Of a stretch of DNA of 64,000 bases, positions 6,639 to 15,557 are shown one piece after another; the stretch's first letter is position 1; every line of letters starts with the position of its first letter. Both the position numbers and the translations under genes were made by a program. The stretch lies in the NCBI RefSeq assembly GCF_017599305.1, contig NZ_JAGFWR010000002.1, positions 124,001-188,000 of the forward strand, in the 5' to 3' direction. Source of the stretch: Micromonospora antibiotica (GTDB lineage Bacteria; Actinomycetota; Actinomycetes; Mycobacteriales; Micromonosporaceae). Below the pieces are notes generated by a model that saw only the letters and a program-made list of their open reading frames with translations, searched no databases and had not been told where the DNA came from.

Positions 6639-7706
6639 TCAGCCGGCGACGACGGCGCAGACCCGGCGCGCACGATCGGGGTGGGTCAGCACGTCCACGC
6701 TGTCGACGTACTGGTCCACGGCCCCGACCAGCGGCCGGTCCCGCAGTGCCGGGTCTGCGACCGCGGCCCGCAGCGCGGCGGCGAGGCGGGGCGCGTCGAG
6801 CACCAGGAAGGGCCGCCCGTGGAAGGGCCGGGCCGTGGTGACGACCGGCGCGGCCAGCCCGGTCGCGTTGGTCCACTCCCCGACCGTCTCCAACGCCCGC
6901 ACCAGGCCCGCCTGCCGGTGCGGCCAGTCGCCCGGAGAGAGGGTGTCCGCCAGCGCCGCCACCACCGGCCCGGCATCCGGCAGCGCGGCGAACGCGGTGC
7001 CGAGCCACTTGTCGTACGGCGGCCAGCGCCGGTGCAGCAGCAGACCGAGACGCATCAGGTCGTGGGCCACCCGGGCAGCCACCAGGCGGCTGCCCAACGC
7101 GTCGCCCACCTCGGCACACCGGCCGACGAGATGCTCGGCCTGCCCCACCCGGGTCCACCCGGCGGCCAGCACGTGCCGCCACACGTCGTCCGGATACCAG
7201 GCCAGGCGGGCGCGGACCGCGCCGACCGCGCCGCCGAGCCCGTCGTGGAAGACCGCACCCGCGGTCAGTTCGGCCAGCCGCTGGGTCGGGGTGGCGAGCC
7301 AGTCGTCGGTGGTGACCGCGACGGTGGGGTCGAAACCGAGCCGGCCCCGCAGCCAGTCCCGCCAGCCCGCCACCTCGACCCCGCTACGGTCCCCGGCGGC
7401 ATCGGGCACCCCCAGCCGCGCGGTCGGCCAGCTGAGGAACCGGGTCGGTCGGCCCAGGAACCGGGTCGGCAGGTCGACCAACGCCGCCCGCACCGACGCC
7501 AGGTCGGCCGGCTCGGCCAGAAAGATCTGCGCCCGGGGGCCCCAGTCGTGGTCGGTGGAGCGCTCGGTGTCCAGACCCAGCAGCTCCGAACCGCCGTCGA
7601 GCAACCCCGCCGAGTACCGCAGGCCCGGCAGTCGGCTCGCCAGCAGCGGCGCGAGGACCTCGTCGTGGAAGCGGCGGCACAGCACCAGACCGGGCACGAA
7701 CTCCAT
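6639..7706 (-). CDS. DUF4037 domain protein (nucleotidyltransferase-like)
   Basis: This encodes 355 residues. The segment YSAGLLDGGSELLGLDTERS followed by TDHDWGPR is the DUF4037 signature; it resembles the GS...DxD core of the nucleotidyltransferase fold, so the protein may transfer or bind nucleotides. The middle and C-terminal parts are helical (FHDGLGGAVGAVRARLAWYP, MRLGLLLHRRWPPYDKWLGT) as in relatives of 300-400 residues. The start at ATG 7706 (MEFVPG) fits the family; an in-frame codon at 7742 would add 12 unrelated residues. No biochemical role is established for the family, and the neighbours give no clue. Confidence 0.8.
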   Translation of the reverse strand: MEFVPGLVLCRRFHDEVLAPLLASRLPGLRYSAGLLDGGSELLGLDTERSTDHDWGPRAQIFLAEPADLASVRAALVDLPTRFLGRPTRFLSWPTARLGVPDAAGDRSGVEVAGWRDWLRGRLGFDPTVAVTTDDWLATPTQRLAELTAGAVFHDGLGGAVGAVRARLAWYPDDVWRHVLAAGWTRVGQAEHLVGRCAEVGDALGSRLVAARVAHDLMRLGLLLHRRWPPYDKWLGTAFAALPDAGPVVAALADTLSPGDWPHRQAGLVRALETVGEWTNATGLAAPVVTTARPFHGRPFLVLDAPRLAAALRAAVADPALRDRPLVGAVDQYVDSVDVLTHPDRARRVCAVVAG

Positions 7707-7946
7707 ACCCGCAGTCTCGCCCCGCCGGCCGGTGGGTGTCACGCCGGTTTCCCGCCCACCACCGGTTACTCGACCGGCTCCGGGTCCGGTACGGCCGGGA
7801 CACCCTCATCGTGGCCACCGTGCCGGTGCGCTGGTGACCCGACGGGTGCGGGAGAACACCGCGTCACCGGCCGGCCCGAGCTGCGGCCCGGGTCGACCGT
7901 CGTGCCGTCCCCCATCCCGTCGGTGGGGTGTGCCAGGCTGTCGGGC

Positions 7947-8867
7947 GTGGCAGACCAACCCCCGATCCTGCTGATCGACGCCCCCAGCCTCTACTTCCGG
8001 GCCTACTTCGGGGTGCCCGAGTCGGCGGCGCGGACCGACGACGGCCAGCCGGTCAACGCCGTGCGCGGGTTCCTCGACATGCTCGCCCACCTGGTCCGCA
8101 CCCGCCGGCCCGACCGGATGGTCTGCGCGCTCGACCACGACTGGCGGCCCGCCTGGCGGGTGGAGCTGCTGCCGTCGTACAAGGCGCACCGGGTCGCCCC
8201 CGAGGGAGGTGAGGAGGTGCCGGACACCCTCTCCCCGCAGGTGCCGGTGATCCTCGACGTGCTGGCCGCGATCGGCATCACCGCCACCGGGGCCACCGGC
8301 TACGAGGCCGACGACGTGCTGGGCACCCTGTCGGTCACCCAACCCGGCCCGGTGGAGGTGGTCTCCGGCGACCGGGACCTGTTCCAGCTCATCGACGACG
8401 CCCGCCGGGTCCGGTTGCTCTACGTCGGTCGCGGGGTGGCCAAGCTCGACGACTGCGACGACGCCGCGGTCCGGGCCCGCTACGGTGTCCCCGCCGACCG
8501 GTACGCCGACTTCGCCGCGCTGCGCGGCGACCCGAGCGACGGGCTGCCCGGGGTGCCCGGGGTCGGCGAGAAGACCGCCGCCCGGCTGATCGACCGCTAC
8601 GGCGGCCTGCCCGGCATCCTCGCCGCACTCGACGACCCGGGCTCCGGCTTCGCCCCGGGGCTGCGGGCCAAGCTCGACGGCGCCCGCGACTATCTGGCGG
8701 TGGCCCCGAAGGTGGTCCGGGTCGCCACCGACGTGCCGCTGCCGACGCTGGTCACCACGCTACCCACCGCGCCCGCCGACCCCGACCGGCTGTTGGAGCT
8801 GGCCCAACGGTGGAACCTGGCCGGCTCCTGCCGACGGCTGGTCGACGCCCTCGCCGCGCAGCCCTGA
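7947..8867 (+). CDS. 5'-3' exonuclease (PolI N-terminal-domain type)
   Basis: This encodes 306 residues homologous to the FEN/5'-nuclease domain of DNA polymerase I, as a free-standing protein. LLIDAPSLYFRAYFG holds the first metal-binding Asp; EADDVLG, VVSGDRDLFQLI and LRGDPSDGLPGVPGVGEKTA give the remaining acidic ligands and the helix-3-turn-helix DNA clamp. It should remove flaps or RNA primers during replication and repair. The GTG start is chosen because the homology begins within a few residues. A CAGGCT box ends 7 nt before it with no Shine-Dalgarno, suggesting leaderless translation. Convergent with the MHYT gene. Confidence 0.93.
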   Translation: MADQPPILLIDAPSLYFRAYFGVPESAARTDDGQPVNAVRGFLDMLAHLVRTRRPDRMVCALDHDWRPAWRVELLPSYKAHRVAPEGGEEVPDTLSPQVPVILDVLAAIGITATGATGYEADDVLGTLSVTQPGPVEVVSGDRDLFQLIDDARRVRLLYVGRGVAKLDDCDDAAVRARYGVPADRYADFAALRGDPSDGLPGVPGVGEKTAARLIDRYGGLPGILAALDDPGSGFAPGLRAKLDGARDYLAVAPKVVRVATDVPLPTLVTTLPTAPADPDRLLELAQRWNLAGSCRRLVDALAAQP

Positions 8868-8887
8868 CCCGGCCGGCGCGGGCTGTG

Positions 8888-8921
8888 CCGGCCCGGCCGG
8901 GGGACGTCCCGGCCGGGCCGG
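8888..8921. terminator. Perfect 14-bp stem hairpin between convergent genes
   Basis: CCGGCCCGGCCGGG (8888-8901) and its exact complement (8908-8921) flank a 6-nt loop. The hairpin starts 20 nt after the exonuclease stop and lies before the MHYT gene end at 8984, so it can serve both convergent genes. Confidence 0.8.
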
Positions 8922-8983
8922 GTCCGGTACGCGCGCCGCACGCCCGGTACGCGCGGCGGGGAACATTGCCGGTGCGGGCCCGG

Positions 8984-9892
8984 TCAGCGCGGGGGTGGGA
9001 CGTCGCGGCGGGACGGGAACGGGGTGCCCGGCCGACCCAGGGTGGCCGACCGGCTGCGCAGTCCCACCGGGTCCGGGGCGGTCTCCGGTTCGACCACCGG
9101 CGCGTTGGCCTGCCGGGCGTGCAGGTAGGCGGCGGCGGCCCGGTCGTCGTCGGTGGGGGCGGCGAGCAACGCGTAGACCAGCCCGACCACCACGAGGATC
9201 ACCGCGAGGACGATCGGCACCAGCAGCGTGCTCACCCCCGCGCCGGTCAGCTCGCCGCGCCGCTCGTGCAGGTGCACCGACAGGGCACTCATCCCGGTGA
9301 AGTGCATACCGTTGACGGCGACCCCCATGACCAGGGCCGACCCGGCGATCGCCAGCCCCCGGCGGACGGTCATCGCCAGCCACAGCGCCACGGTGGCCGC
9401 GACGACGGCGATGGCCACCGACAGCCCGACCCGGGTGGCGTCGTAGCTCAGGTCGCCGTTGAGCCGCATCGCCGCCATCCCCGTGTAGTGCATGGCGGCG
9501 ACACCGATGCCGGTGAACAGGCCACCGCCGAGGACCTTCGCGGCACCCAGCCGACCGGTGCCGACGATGGCCAGGCCGATCCCGACGGCGGTGACGGCGA
9601 TCACCGTACTGGCGACGGTGAGCGGAACGTCGTAGCGGATCCGGGTGCCGGTGACCGCGAAGCCGAGCATGGCCATGAAGTGCATCGCCCAGATCGCCGT
9701 GCCGCCGATCGCCCAGGCCGCCAGCAGACCCCACCAGAAGCGCTGCCCGGAGCTGGAGGCGGTACGGATCCGCCCGGCGCAGACCAGACCGAGGAACGAA
9801 CCGAGCACGGACAGTGCGTAACTCAACGCGGGTGTGATCCACCCGTACTCAAAGTGATTGATCTCCGCCACGGCGGCCTTCCCCCCACTCAT
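8984..9892 (-). CDS. MHYT domain integral membrane sensor protein
   Basis: This encodes 302 residues. Seven hydrophobic helices fill residues of about 20-245, and three of them carry the diagnostic motifs AMHFMAMLG, AMHYTGMAAM and GMHFTGMSAL. MHYT domains are proposed to bind copper through these His/Met residues and to sense O2, CO or NO. The usual cytoplasmic output domain (GGDEF/EAL or kinase) is absent; the C-terminal 55 residues are a short, charged, proline-rich tail. It therefore resembles the stand-alone MHYT proteins common in actinomycetes. The ATG MSGGKAAVAEINHF start gives a typical short cytoplasmic or periplasmic leader. The ligand is inferred from the family only. Confidence 0.9.
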   Translation of the reverse strand: MSGGKAAVAEINHFEYGWITPALSYALSVLGSFLGLVCAGRIRTASSSGQRFWWGLLAAWAIGGTAIWAMHFMAMLGFAVTGTRIRYDVPLTVASTVIAVTAVGIGLAIVGTGRLGAAKVLGGGLFTGIGVAAMHYTGMAAMRLNGDLSYDATRVGLSVAIAVVAATVALWLAMTVRRGLAIAGSALVMGVAVNGMHFTGMSALSVHLHERRGELTGAGVSTLLVPIVLAVILVVVGLVYALLAAPTDDDRAAAAYLHARQANAPVVEPETAPDPVGLRSRSATLGRPGTPFPSRRDVPPPR

Positions 9893-10038
9893 TACCGGCG
9901 CGTAGGAGACCGCGCCCGAGCAATGATCGGGGAGGCTCCGAGCAGGCGCAACATCGGCCCCCCGGTTTCCTGGCGGGTGCCGTCACGGTGACCGTGCGAT
10001 GCGTCGATTCACCGCCCGTCGGTGACCGAAAGTGATGA

Positions 10039-12843
10039 TCAGGCGGAGGTGTAATGGGCGAGTACGCCCCGGTTCACGGCCGCGATCGCCTGCCGCGCGG
10101 TGGCCCGCAGCTCGATCGACGCCCCACCGGAGTCGGATAGCTGACCGAGCAAGTCGGCGACCTGCCGGGCCCACCGGACGAAGTCCCCGGCAGGCATCTC
10201 ACCGTCGATCTGGTGCCCGCTGGCGAGCACCTTGGCCAGGGTCTCCCCCCGCGCCCAGCGGTAGATCGGCCAGGCGAACCCGAAATCCGGTTCCCGGGTC
10301 ACGGTCAACCCCCGCTGCGCCTCGTCGGCCTCGATCTCGCTCCACAACTTGAGCGTCTCGTCGACCGCGTCGGCGACCGGCCCGCGCGGCAACGACGCCC
10401 GCTCGTCGACGTCCCGGCGGGCCTCGAAGACCACCACCGACACGGCGGCGGCCAACTCCGCAGGGGACAGCCCGTCCCAGACGCCCCGCCGCAGGCACTC
10501 GGCGACCAGCAGGTCCGCCTCGGTCCAGATCCGGCCGAGCATCCGCCCGGCGTCGGTCACCCGCCCGTCGGCGGACAGGTAGCCCCGGGCGGTCAACAAC
10601 GCGACGATCCGGTCGAAGGTCCGGGCCAACGAGCCAGTCCGCCCCGACACCCGCTGCCGCAGCTCCTCCGTGTCGTTCTCCAACCGGCGTCGCCGCTCCG
10701 CCCAACGGGCGTGGTCCTCCCGTTCCGGGCAGGCGTGGCAGGGGTGCCGACGCAGCTCGGTGCGGAGCTGGCTGAGCCGGTGGTCCTCACCGGCGGCCTG
10801 CCGGGAACGCCCGCCCCGCCGACCGCCGTGCCGGTCCAGCCCGGTGCTGCTCACCTCCGCCGCGAGATCCCGCCGGGCGGCCGGCGAGCGGTGGTTGAAG
10901 TGCTTGGGCACCCGGATGCGGGCGAGCACCTCGGCCGGGGTGGTGAAGTCGCCGGGACTGATCCGCCCCGCCCAACGGTCCTGGGTGAGCACCAGCGGCC
11001 GGGGCTCCCCGAACCCCCCGGTCGCCGGGTCGAGGACGACCGCGAGCCCGGCCCGCCGCCCGGACGGCACCCGGATCACGTCACCGACCCGCAACCGCTC
11101 CAACGCCGCCACCGCGGCGGCCTTACGCTGGGTCTGCCCCTGCCGGGCGATGGCCCGCTCCCGGTCGGCGATGGCCACCCGCAACGCGAAATACTCGTCG
11201 AAGTCACCCTGGTGGCAGACCGCCTCCGCGCCGTACGCCTCGATGGTCTCGGTGTTGCGCTGCACCTGGCGGGCCAGCCCGACCACCGAGCGGTCCGCCT
11301 GGAACTGCGCGAACGACGACTCCAGCAACGCGCGGGCCGGCTCGACTCCGACGCTGCCGACCAGGTTCACCGCCATGTTGTACGACGGCCGGAAGCTCGA
11401 CCGCAGCGGATAGGTGCGGGTGGAGGCCAGGCCCGCCACGTGCCGGGGGTCGGTCTCCGGCGACCAGACCACCACCGCGTGCCCCTCGACGTCGATGCCC
11501 CGTCGACCGGCCCGCCCGGTGAGCTGGGTGTATTCCCCCGGGGTCAGATCGACGTGGGCCTCGCCGTTGAACTTGACCAGCCGCTCCAGCACCACGCACC
11601 GGGCCGGCATGTTGATGCCCAACGCCAGGGTCTCGGTGGCGAAGACCGCCTTGACCAGGCCCCGGACGAACAGCTCCTCGACGACCTCCTTGAACACCGG
11701 CAGCATCCCGGCGTGGTGGGCGGCCAGACCACGCTCCAACCCGTCGAGCCACTCCCAGTAGCCCAGGACGCTGAGATCCTCACCGGGGATCGCGGTGACC
11801 CGCGACTCCACCACCCGGCGGATCTCGGCGCGTTCCTCCGCCGAGGTCAACCGCAGGCCGGCCGCCAGGCACTGCTGCACGGCGGCGGCGCAGCCGGCCC
11901 GGCTGAAGATGAACAGGATCGCCGGGAGCAGCCCCTCCCGGTCCAGCCGGTCGACGATGTCGGGGCGCATCGGGCCCCGCCAGCGCGGGCCACGCCGCCC
12001 GCCGCCGGGGCCGGCGCTGCGCCCCTCCCCCAGCTCCAGCCGCCGGGTCTGCTCCCGGGTGTAGCGCAGCAGCTCGGGATGCACGTCGTGCTTGCGGGCC
12101 GCGTCGGCGTCGTGGAACAGGTCGAACATCCGCTTGCCGACGAGCATGTGCTGCCACAGCGGCACCGGCCGGTGCTCGCTGACCACCACCGCCGTCTCAC
12201 CGCGCACGGTGACCAGCCAGTCGGCGAACTCCTCGGCGTTGGAGACCGTCGCCGACAGCGACACCAGGGTCACCGAGGAGGGCAGGTGGATGATCACCTC
12301 TTCCCAGACCCCGCCCCGGAACCGGTCGGCGAGGTAGTGCACCTCGTCCATCACCACGTAGGCCAGGCCGGCCAGGGTGGTCGACCCGGCATAGAGCATG
12401 TTGCGCAGCACCTCGGTGGTCATCACCACCACCGGGGCGTCCCCGTTGATCGCGTTGTCGCCGGTGAGCAGGCCGACCTGTGCGGCCCCGTAACGCTGCA
12501 CCAGGTCGTGGTATTTCTGGTTGGACAGCGCCTTGATCGGCGTGGTGTAGAAACACTTGCGCCGCACCGGTGGCGTCGCCGGCTCGTCGGCCGCCGCCGA
12601 CACCGCCGCAGGCGTGCCCCGCAACGCCAGGTGGACGGCGAACTCACCCACCACCGTCTTGCCCGCCCCGGTCGGGGCGCAGACCAGCACCCCGCTGCCC
12701 CGCTCCAACGACTGGCACGCCTCGCGCTGGAAATCGTCGAGATCGAACCCCAGGTCGAGGGCGAACTCTTCCAGGGCCGGGAACTGGGCGGCCTGGGCAG
12801 CCCGGCGGCGTGCCTCGGCGTACCGCTCGGCGGGGCTCGACAT
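10039..12843 (-). CDS. helY: HelY-type DEAD/DEAH box helicase (Ski2/Mtr4-like)
   Basis: This encodes 934 residues of an ATP-dependent helicase of the Ski2-like superfamily 2, called HelY in mycobacteria. Walker A is VCAPTGAGKTVVGEF (about residues 52-66), motif II is VMDEVHYLADRFRG, motif III is SLSATVSN, motif V is FATETLALGINMPAR and motif VI is QLTGRAGRRGID. The C-terminal third is a DSHCT-like helical domain (EADEAQRGLTVTREPDFGFA then WPIYRWARG). It is expected to remodel RNA or RNA-protein complexes. The ATG at 12843 is preceded by TAATCT exactly 7 nt upstream and no ribosome site, pointing to a leaderless mRNA. Confidence 0.95.
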   Translation of the reverse strand: MSSPAERYAEARRRAAQAAQFPALEEFALDLGFDLDDFQREACQSLERGSGVLVCAPTGAGKTVVGEFAVHLALRGTPAAVSAAADEPATPPVRRKCFYTTPIKALSNQKYHDLVQRYGAAQVGLLTGDNAINGDAPVVVMTTEVLRNMLYAGSTTLAGLAYVVMDEVHYLADRFRGGVWEEVIIHLPSSVTLVSLSATVSNAEEFADWLVTVRGETAVVVSEHRPVPLWQHMLVGKRMFDLFHDADAARKHDVHPELLRYTREQTRRLELGEGRSAGPGGGRRGPRWRGPMRPDIVDRLDREGLLPAILFIFSRAGCAAAVQQCLAAGLRLTSAEERAEIRRVVESRVTAIPGEDLSVLGYWEWLDGLERGLAAHHAGMLPVFKEVVEELFVRGLVKAVFATETLALGINMPARCVVLERLVKFNGEAHVDLTPGEYTQLTGRAGRRGIDVEGHAVVVWSPETDPRHVAGLASTRTYPLRSSFRPSYNMAVNLVGSVGVEPARALLESSFAQFQADRSVVGLARQVQRNTETIEAYGAEAVCHQGDFDEYFALRVAIADRERAIARQGQTQRKAAAVAALERLRVGDVIRVPSGRRAGLAVVLDPATGGFGEPRPLVLTQDRWAGRISPGDFTTPAEVLARIRVPKHFNHRSPAARRDLAAEVSSTGLDRHGGRRGGRSRQAAGEDHRLSQLRTELRRHPCHACPEREDHARWAERRRRLENDTEELRQRVSGRTGSLARTFDRIVALLTARGYLSADGRVTDAGRMLGRIWTEADLLVAECLRRGVWDGLSPAELAAAVSVVVFEARRDVDERASLPRGPVADAVDETLKLWSEIEADEAQRGLTVTREPDFGFAWPIYRWARGETLAKVLASGHQIDGEMPAGDFVRWARQVADLLGQLSDSGGASIELRATARQAIAAVNRGVLAHYTSA

Positions 12844-12850
12844 GTCAGCA

Positions 12851-12856
12851 AGATTA
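12851..12856 (-). promoter_or_regulatory. -10 box of a leaderless helY promoter
   Basis: TAATCT on the minus strand ends 7 nt before the helY ATG. In actinobacteria TANNNT at this spacing marks leaderless promoters, and no Shine-Dalgarno is present. Confidence 0.5.
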
Positions 12857-12929
12857 ATCGGTACCCCCGACGGCCACCCGCCAAGGCCGTCCGGCAGCGG
12901 GGTCGGGGCGGGTCGGTAGGGTGCACGAC

Positions 12930-13697
12930 GTGCCGGATCACGTCGAACCGCCCGAAGCCACGAACGGCGTCGGGGACACCCCCCGAACCGACGCGTCCCG
13001 CCGCCCCGTGCAGGCCGTGCTCTTCGACTTCCACGGCACCCTCGCCCAGGTCGAACCCGCCCACGACTGGGTGGTCGCCGCCGCGGCGACGTGCGGGGTG
13101 AGCCTGGAGCGGATGCGGGCCACCGCGCTGGCCGACCGGCTGCTCACCGCGGGCCGGGCCGGTGGACCGCTGCCGGCCCGGGTGCCACCCCGACTGGCCG
13201 AGCTGTGGGCCGACCGGGATCTCTACGAGCACGCCCACCGGGCCGCGTACACCGGGCTGGCCGATACGGTCGACGCCGGGATCGAGGGCTTCGCCGAGGC
13301 GCTCTACGAACGGGTGCTGGTGCCGCACGGCTGGGTGCCCTACCCGGACACCGCGCCGGTGCTGACCGCACTGCGGGCCGCCGGGATTCCGGTGGCGGTG
13401 GTGAGCAACATCGGCTTCGACCTGCGGCCGTTCTTCGCCGCCTGGGGGCTGGCCGACCTCGTCGACGCGTACGCACTGTCGTACGAGGTGGGCCGGTGCA
13501 AACCGGACCCGGGCATCTTCCTGCGGGCCTGCGGGATGCTGCGGGTGGACCCCGAGCGGACCCTGATGGTCGGCGACACCCCCGCCGACGCCGGGGCGGT
13601 CGCCGCCGGGTGCGGCGCGCTGGTGCTGCCGGCCGCCGGCCCCGGCCGCCCCAACGGCCTCGGCGCCGTGCTCGACCTGGCCCTGCCCTCCCCATGA
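12930..13697 (+). CDS. HAD-superfamily hydrolase
   Basis: This encodes 255 residues of a haloacid-dehalogenase-type phosphatase. Motif I is VLFDFHGTLA (nucleophile Asp and the following acid-position residue; the second Asp of DxD is His here, as in some HAD-IA members), motif II is VVSNIG, motif III is CKPDPGIF and motif IV is MVGDTPADAGAVAAG. The cap is of the small helical type. The GTG at 12930 is chosen because TAGGGT (12917-12922) lies 7 nt upstream, the leaderless pattern; an in-frame GTG at 12921 overlaps that box. The stop codon overlaps the next gene's ATG (ATGA), so the two are translationally coupled. The substrate is unknown. Confidence 0.88.
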   Translation: MPDHVEPPEATNGVGDTPRTDASRRPVQAVLFDFHGTLAQVEPAHDWVVAAAATCGVSLERMRATALADRLLTAGRAGGPLPARVPPRLAELWADRDLYEHAHRAAYTGLADTVDAGIEGFAEALYERVLVPHGWVPYPDTAPVLTALRAAGIPVAVVSNIGFDLRPFFAAWGLADLVDAYALSYEVGRCKPDPGIFLRACGMLRVDPERTLMVGDTPADAGAVAAGCGALVLPAAGPGRPNGLGAVLDLALPSP

Positions 13698-14584
13698 TCG
13701 ACACTTCCGGCCGGGCGGCGGCGGTCGGACTGGTGCTCGGCGGGGCGCTGTCGGTGCACTTCGGCTCCGCCGTCGCCGCGCTGCTCTTCCCCCGGGTCGG
13801 GGTGGCCGGCACGGTCACCCTGCGGCTGGCCATCGGGGCGCTGCTGATGCTGCTGGTGTGCCGTCCCCGGTGGCGCGGGCACGACCGGGCGGACTGGCTG
13901 GCCGTCGGCACCTTCGGCCTCGCCCTGGCCGGCATGAACTCGGTCTTCTACCAGGCCATCGAACGCATCCCGCTCGGCCCGGCCGTGACCCTGGAGGTGC
14001 TCGGGCCGCTCACCCTGTCGGTGCTGACCGCCCGCCGGTGGACGGCCTGGTGCTGGGCCGGGCTCGCGCTCGCCGGGGTGGCCCTGCTGGGCCAGGGCGG
14101 ATTCGACCGGCTGCACCCGGTCGGCGCCGCCCTCGCACTCGGGGCGGGCGCGCTGTGGGCGGCGTACATCGTCTGCTCCGCCCGGGTCGGCGGCCGGTTC
14201 CCCCGCGCCGACGGACTGGCCCTCGCCCTCGCCCTCGCCGCCGTGCTCACCCTGCCGTTCGGTCTGGCCGACGCCGGGCCGCGACTGTGGCATCCGGGGG
14301 TGCTGGCCCTCGGCACCGGGCTGGCCCTGCTCGCCTCGGTGCTGCCCTACACCCTGGAACTGCTGGCCCTGCGCCGGCTGGCCACCTCGACCTTCGCGGT
14401 GCTGATGAGTCTCGGGCCGGCGCTCGCCGCGCTCGCCGGCTGGCTGATCCTCGGCCAGGACCTGCACCCGGTCGAGGTGCTGGCGATCGGCCTGGTGGTC
14501 GTCGCCAGCATCGGCGCGGTCCGGGCCGCCGCACCCCGGGGGCCGCTCACCGCAGCAGACGCACCGCCCGAGGCACCGCACTGA
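13694..14584 (+). CDS. rhtA: RhtA-type DMT superfamily exporter
   Basis: This encodes 296 residues with ten predicted membrane helices in two EamA repeats. The pattern LRLAIGALLMLL, GMNSVFYQAIERIPLGPAVT, LALGAGALWAAYIV and VLPYTLELLALRRLATSTF closely follows Escherichia coli RhtA, the threonine/homoserine exporter (295 residues). It would export small amino acids or similar compounds. Its ATG overlaps the HAD stop (ATGA). The 3' end overlaps the convergent lipid-kinase gene by 38 bp. Transport direction and family are well supported; the actual substrate is not. Confidence 0.88.
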   Translation: MIDTSGRAAAVGLVLGGALSVHFGSAVAALLFPRVGVAGTVTLRLAIGALLMLLVCRPRWRGHDRADWLAVGTFGLALAGMNSVFYQAIERIPLGPAVTLEVLGPLTLSVLTARRWTAWCWAGLALAGVALLGQGGFDRLHPVGAALALGAGALWAAYIVCSARVGGRFPRADGLALALALAAVLTLPFGLADAGPRLWHPGVLALGTGLALLASVLPYTLELLALRRLATSTFAVLMSLGPALAALAGWLILGQDLHPVEVLAIGLVVVASIGAVRAAAPRGPLTAADAPPEAPH

Positions 14585-15464
14585 TCCGTACCGGCAGGTC
14601 CAGGGACCGTTCCCCGTCGGCGTAGGTGGTGATGCCCTCGGCGGCCAGTTCGACGGTGCGGGCCCGGAAGCTGCTCGCCAGCGGATGCGTCACGTGGGTG
14701 CCGGCGTAGATGCGCGGTTTGACCCGGATCAGGGTGCGCCTGTCGAAACGACCGCCGACCACCACGTCCAGCAGCCCGTCGGTGAGGTCGGCGGCGGGGC
14801 AGATCCGCATGCCGCCCCCGTAACGGGCACCGTTGCCCACCGCCACCAGCACCGCGTCCACCTCGTGCGCGACGCCGTCGAGTCGCAACGTGTAGCGGCG
14901 CGGGCGCAACCGGGCCAGCTCGACGAGGATCGCCAGGTCGTACCGGCGGGGGCCGCGCGGCCAGCGCATCCGGTTGGCCCGCTCGTTGACGATCGCGTCG
15001 AAGCCGGCGGCGAGGACCGCCCCGTACCAGCGGTCGGTGCCGTCGCCGCCGGTCATCCGGGCCAGATCGACCGCACGGGCCCGGCCGGCCCGCAGCGCGG
15101 CGGCGATCACCGCGACGGCGGCGAGTGGATCGGCCGGGAACCCCGCGTCGGCGGCGAAGTCGTTGCCGGTGCCGACCGGGACCGGTGCGAACGGCACCGG
15201 CGTACCACCGACCGCCTGCAGCGCCCGGTGGACGGTGCCGTCGCCACCGACGGCGACCAGCGCGGACGCACCGGCGGCGACCGCCGCGTGGCAGGCCGCC
15301 TCGGCCCCGGCGGGGTCGCGCGCGGTGAGCAGTTCCACCGGGTGGCCGGCGGCGGCAAGGCCGTCGAGGACCCGGGGCAGCAGCGCCCGGTGCCGCCCCC
15401 GGCCGGCGGCGGGGTTGGCGAGCACGGCGACCGGACCGGCCGGCCGGCGATCGTCTGCGGTCAC
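14547..15464 (-). CDS. YegS/diacylglycerol-kinase family lipid kinase
   Basis: This encodes 305 residues with the DAGK catalytic fold. VAVLANPAAGRGRH near the N-terminus and LVAVGGDGTVHRALQAVGGT are the nucleotide-binding motifs, followed by PVPVGTGNDFAAD. The C-terminal beta domain contains GGMRICPAADLTDGLLDVVV, which is strongly conserved. Such kinases phosphorylate diacylglycerol or related lipids. The start is uncertain: GTG 15464 (VTADDRRPAG) is preferred because TACGGT lies 7 nt upstream and the family starts close to this point; GTG codons at 15473 and 15545 are alternatives. The gene overlaps the rhtA 3' end tail-to-tail by 38 bp. Confidence 0.9.
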   Translation of the reverse strand: MTADDRRPAGPVAVLANPAAGRGRHRALLPRVLDGLAAAGHPVELLTARDPAGAEAACHAAVAAGASALVAVGGDGTVHRALQAVGGTPVPFAPVPVGTGNDFAADAGFPADPLAAVAVIAAALRAGRARAVDLARMTGGDGTDRWYGAVLAAGFDAIVNERANRMRWPRGPRRYDLAILVELARLRPRRYTLRLDGVAHEVDAVLVAVGNGARYGGGMRICPAADLTDGLLDVVVGGRFDRRTLIRVKPRIYAGTHVTHPLASSFRARTVELAAEGITTYADGERSLDLPVRISAVPRAVRLLR

Positions 15465-15557
15465 GGCGAGCACCGTACCGGCTCGACCGTCCCGTGGGTT
15501 GACCCCCGATCCCCCTTCGACGGGTTGTGCGGGCCGAGCCACCACCCCTAAAGCATC

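Noticed and set aside
12921..12929. GTG at 12921 as the HAD hydrolase start
   Set aside because: It overlaps the TAGGGT box that sits 7 nt before GTG 12930; the family homology begins well downstream of both.
10213..13101. A 962-codon plus-strand open frame opposite helY
   Set aside because: It is antisense to the clearly homologous helicase, has Pro/His/Arg/Gly-biased composition typical of a shadow frame at high GC, and has no ribosome site or family resemblance.
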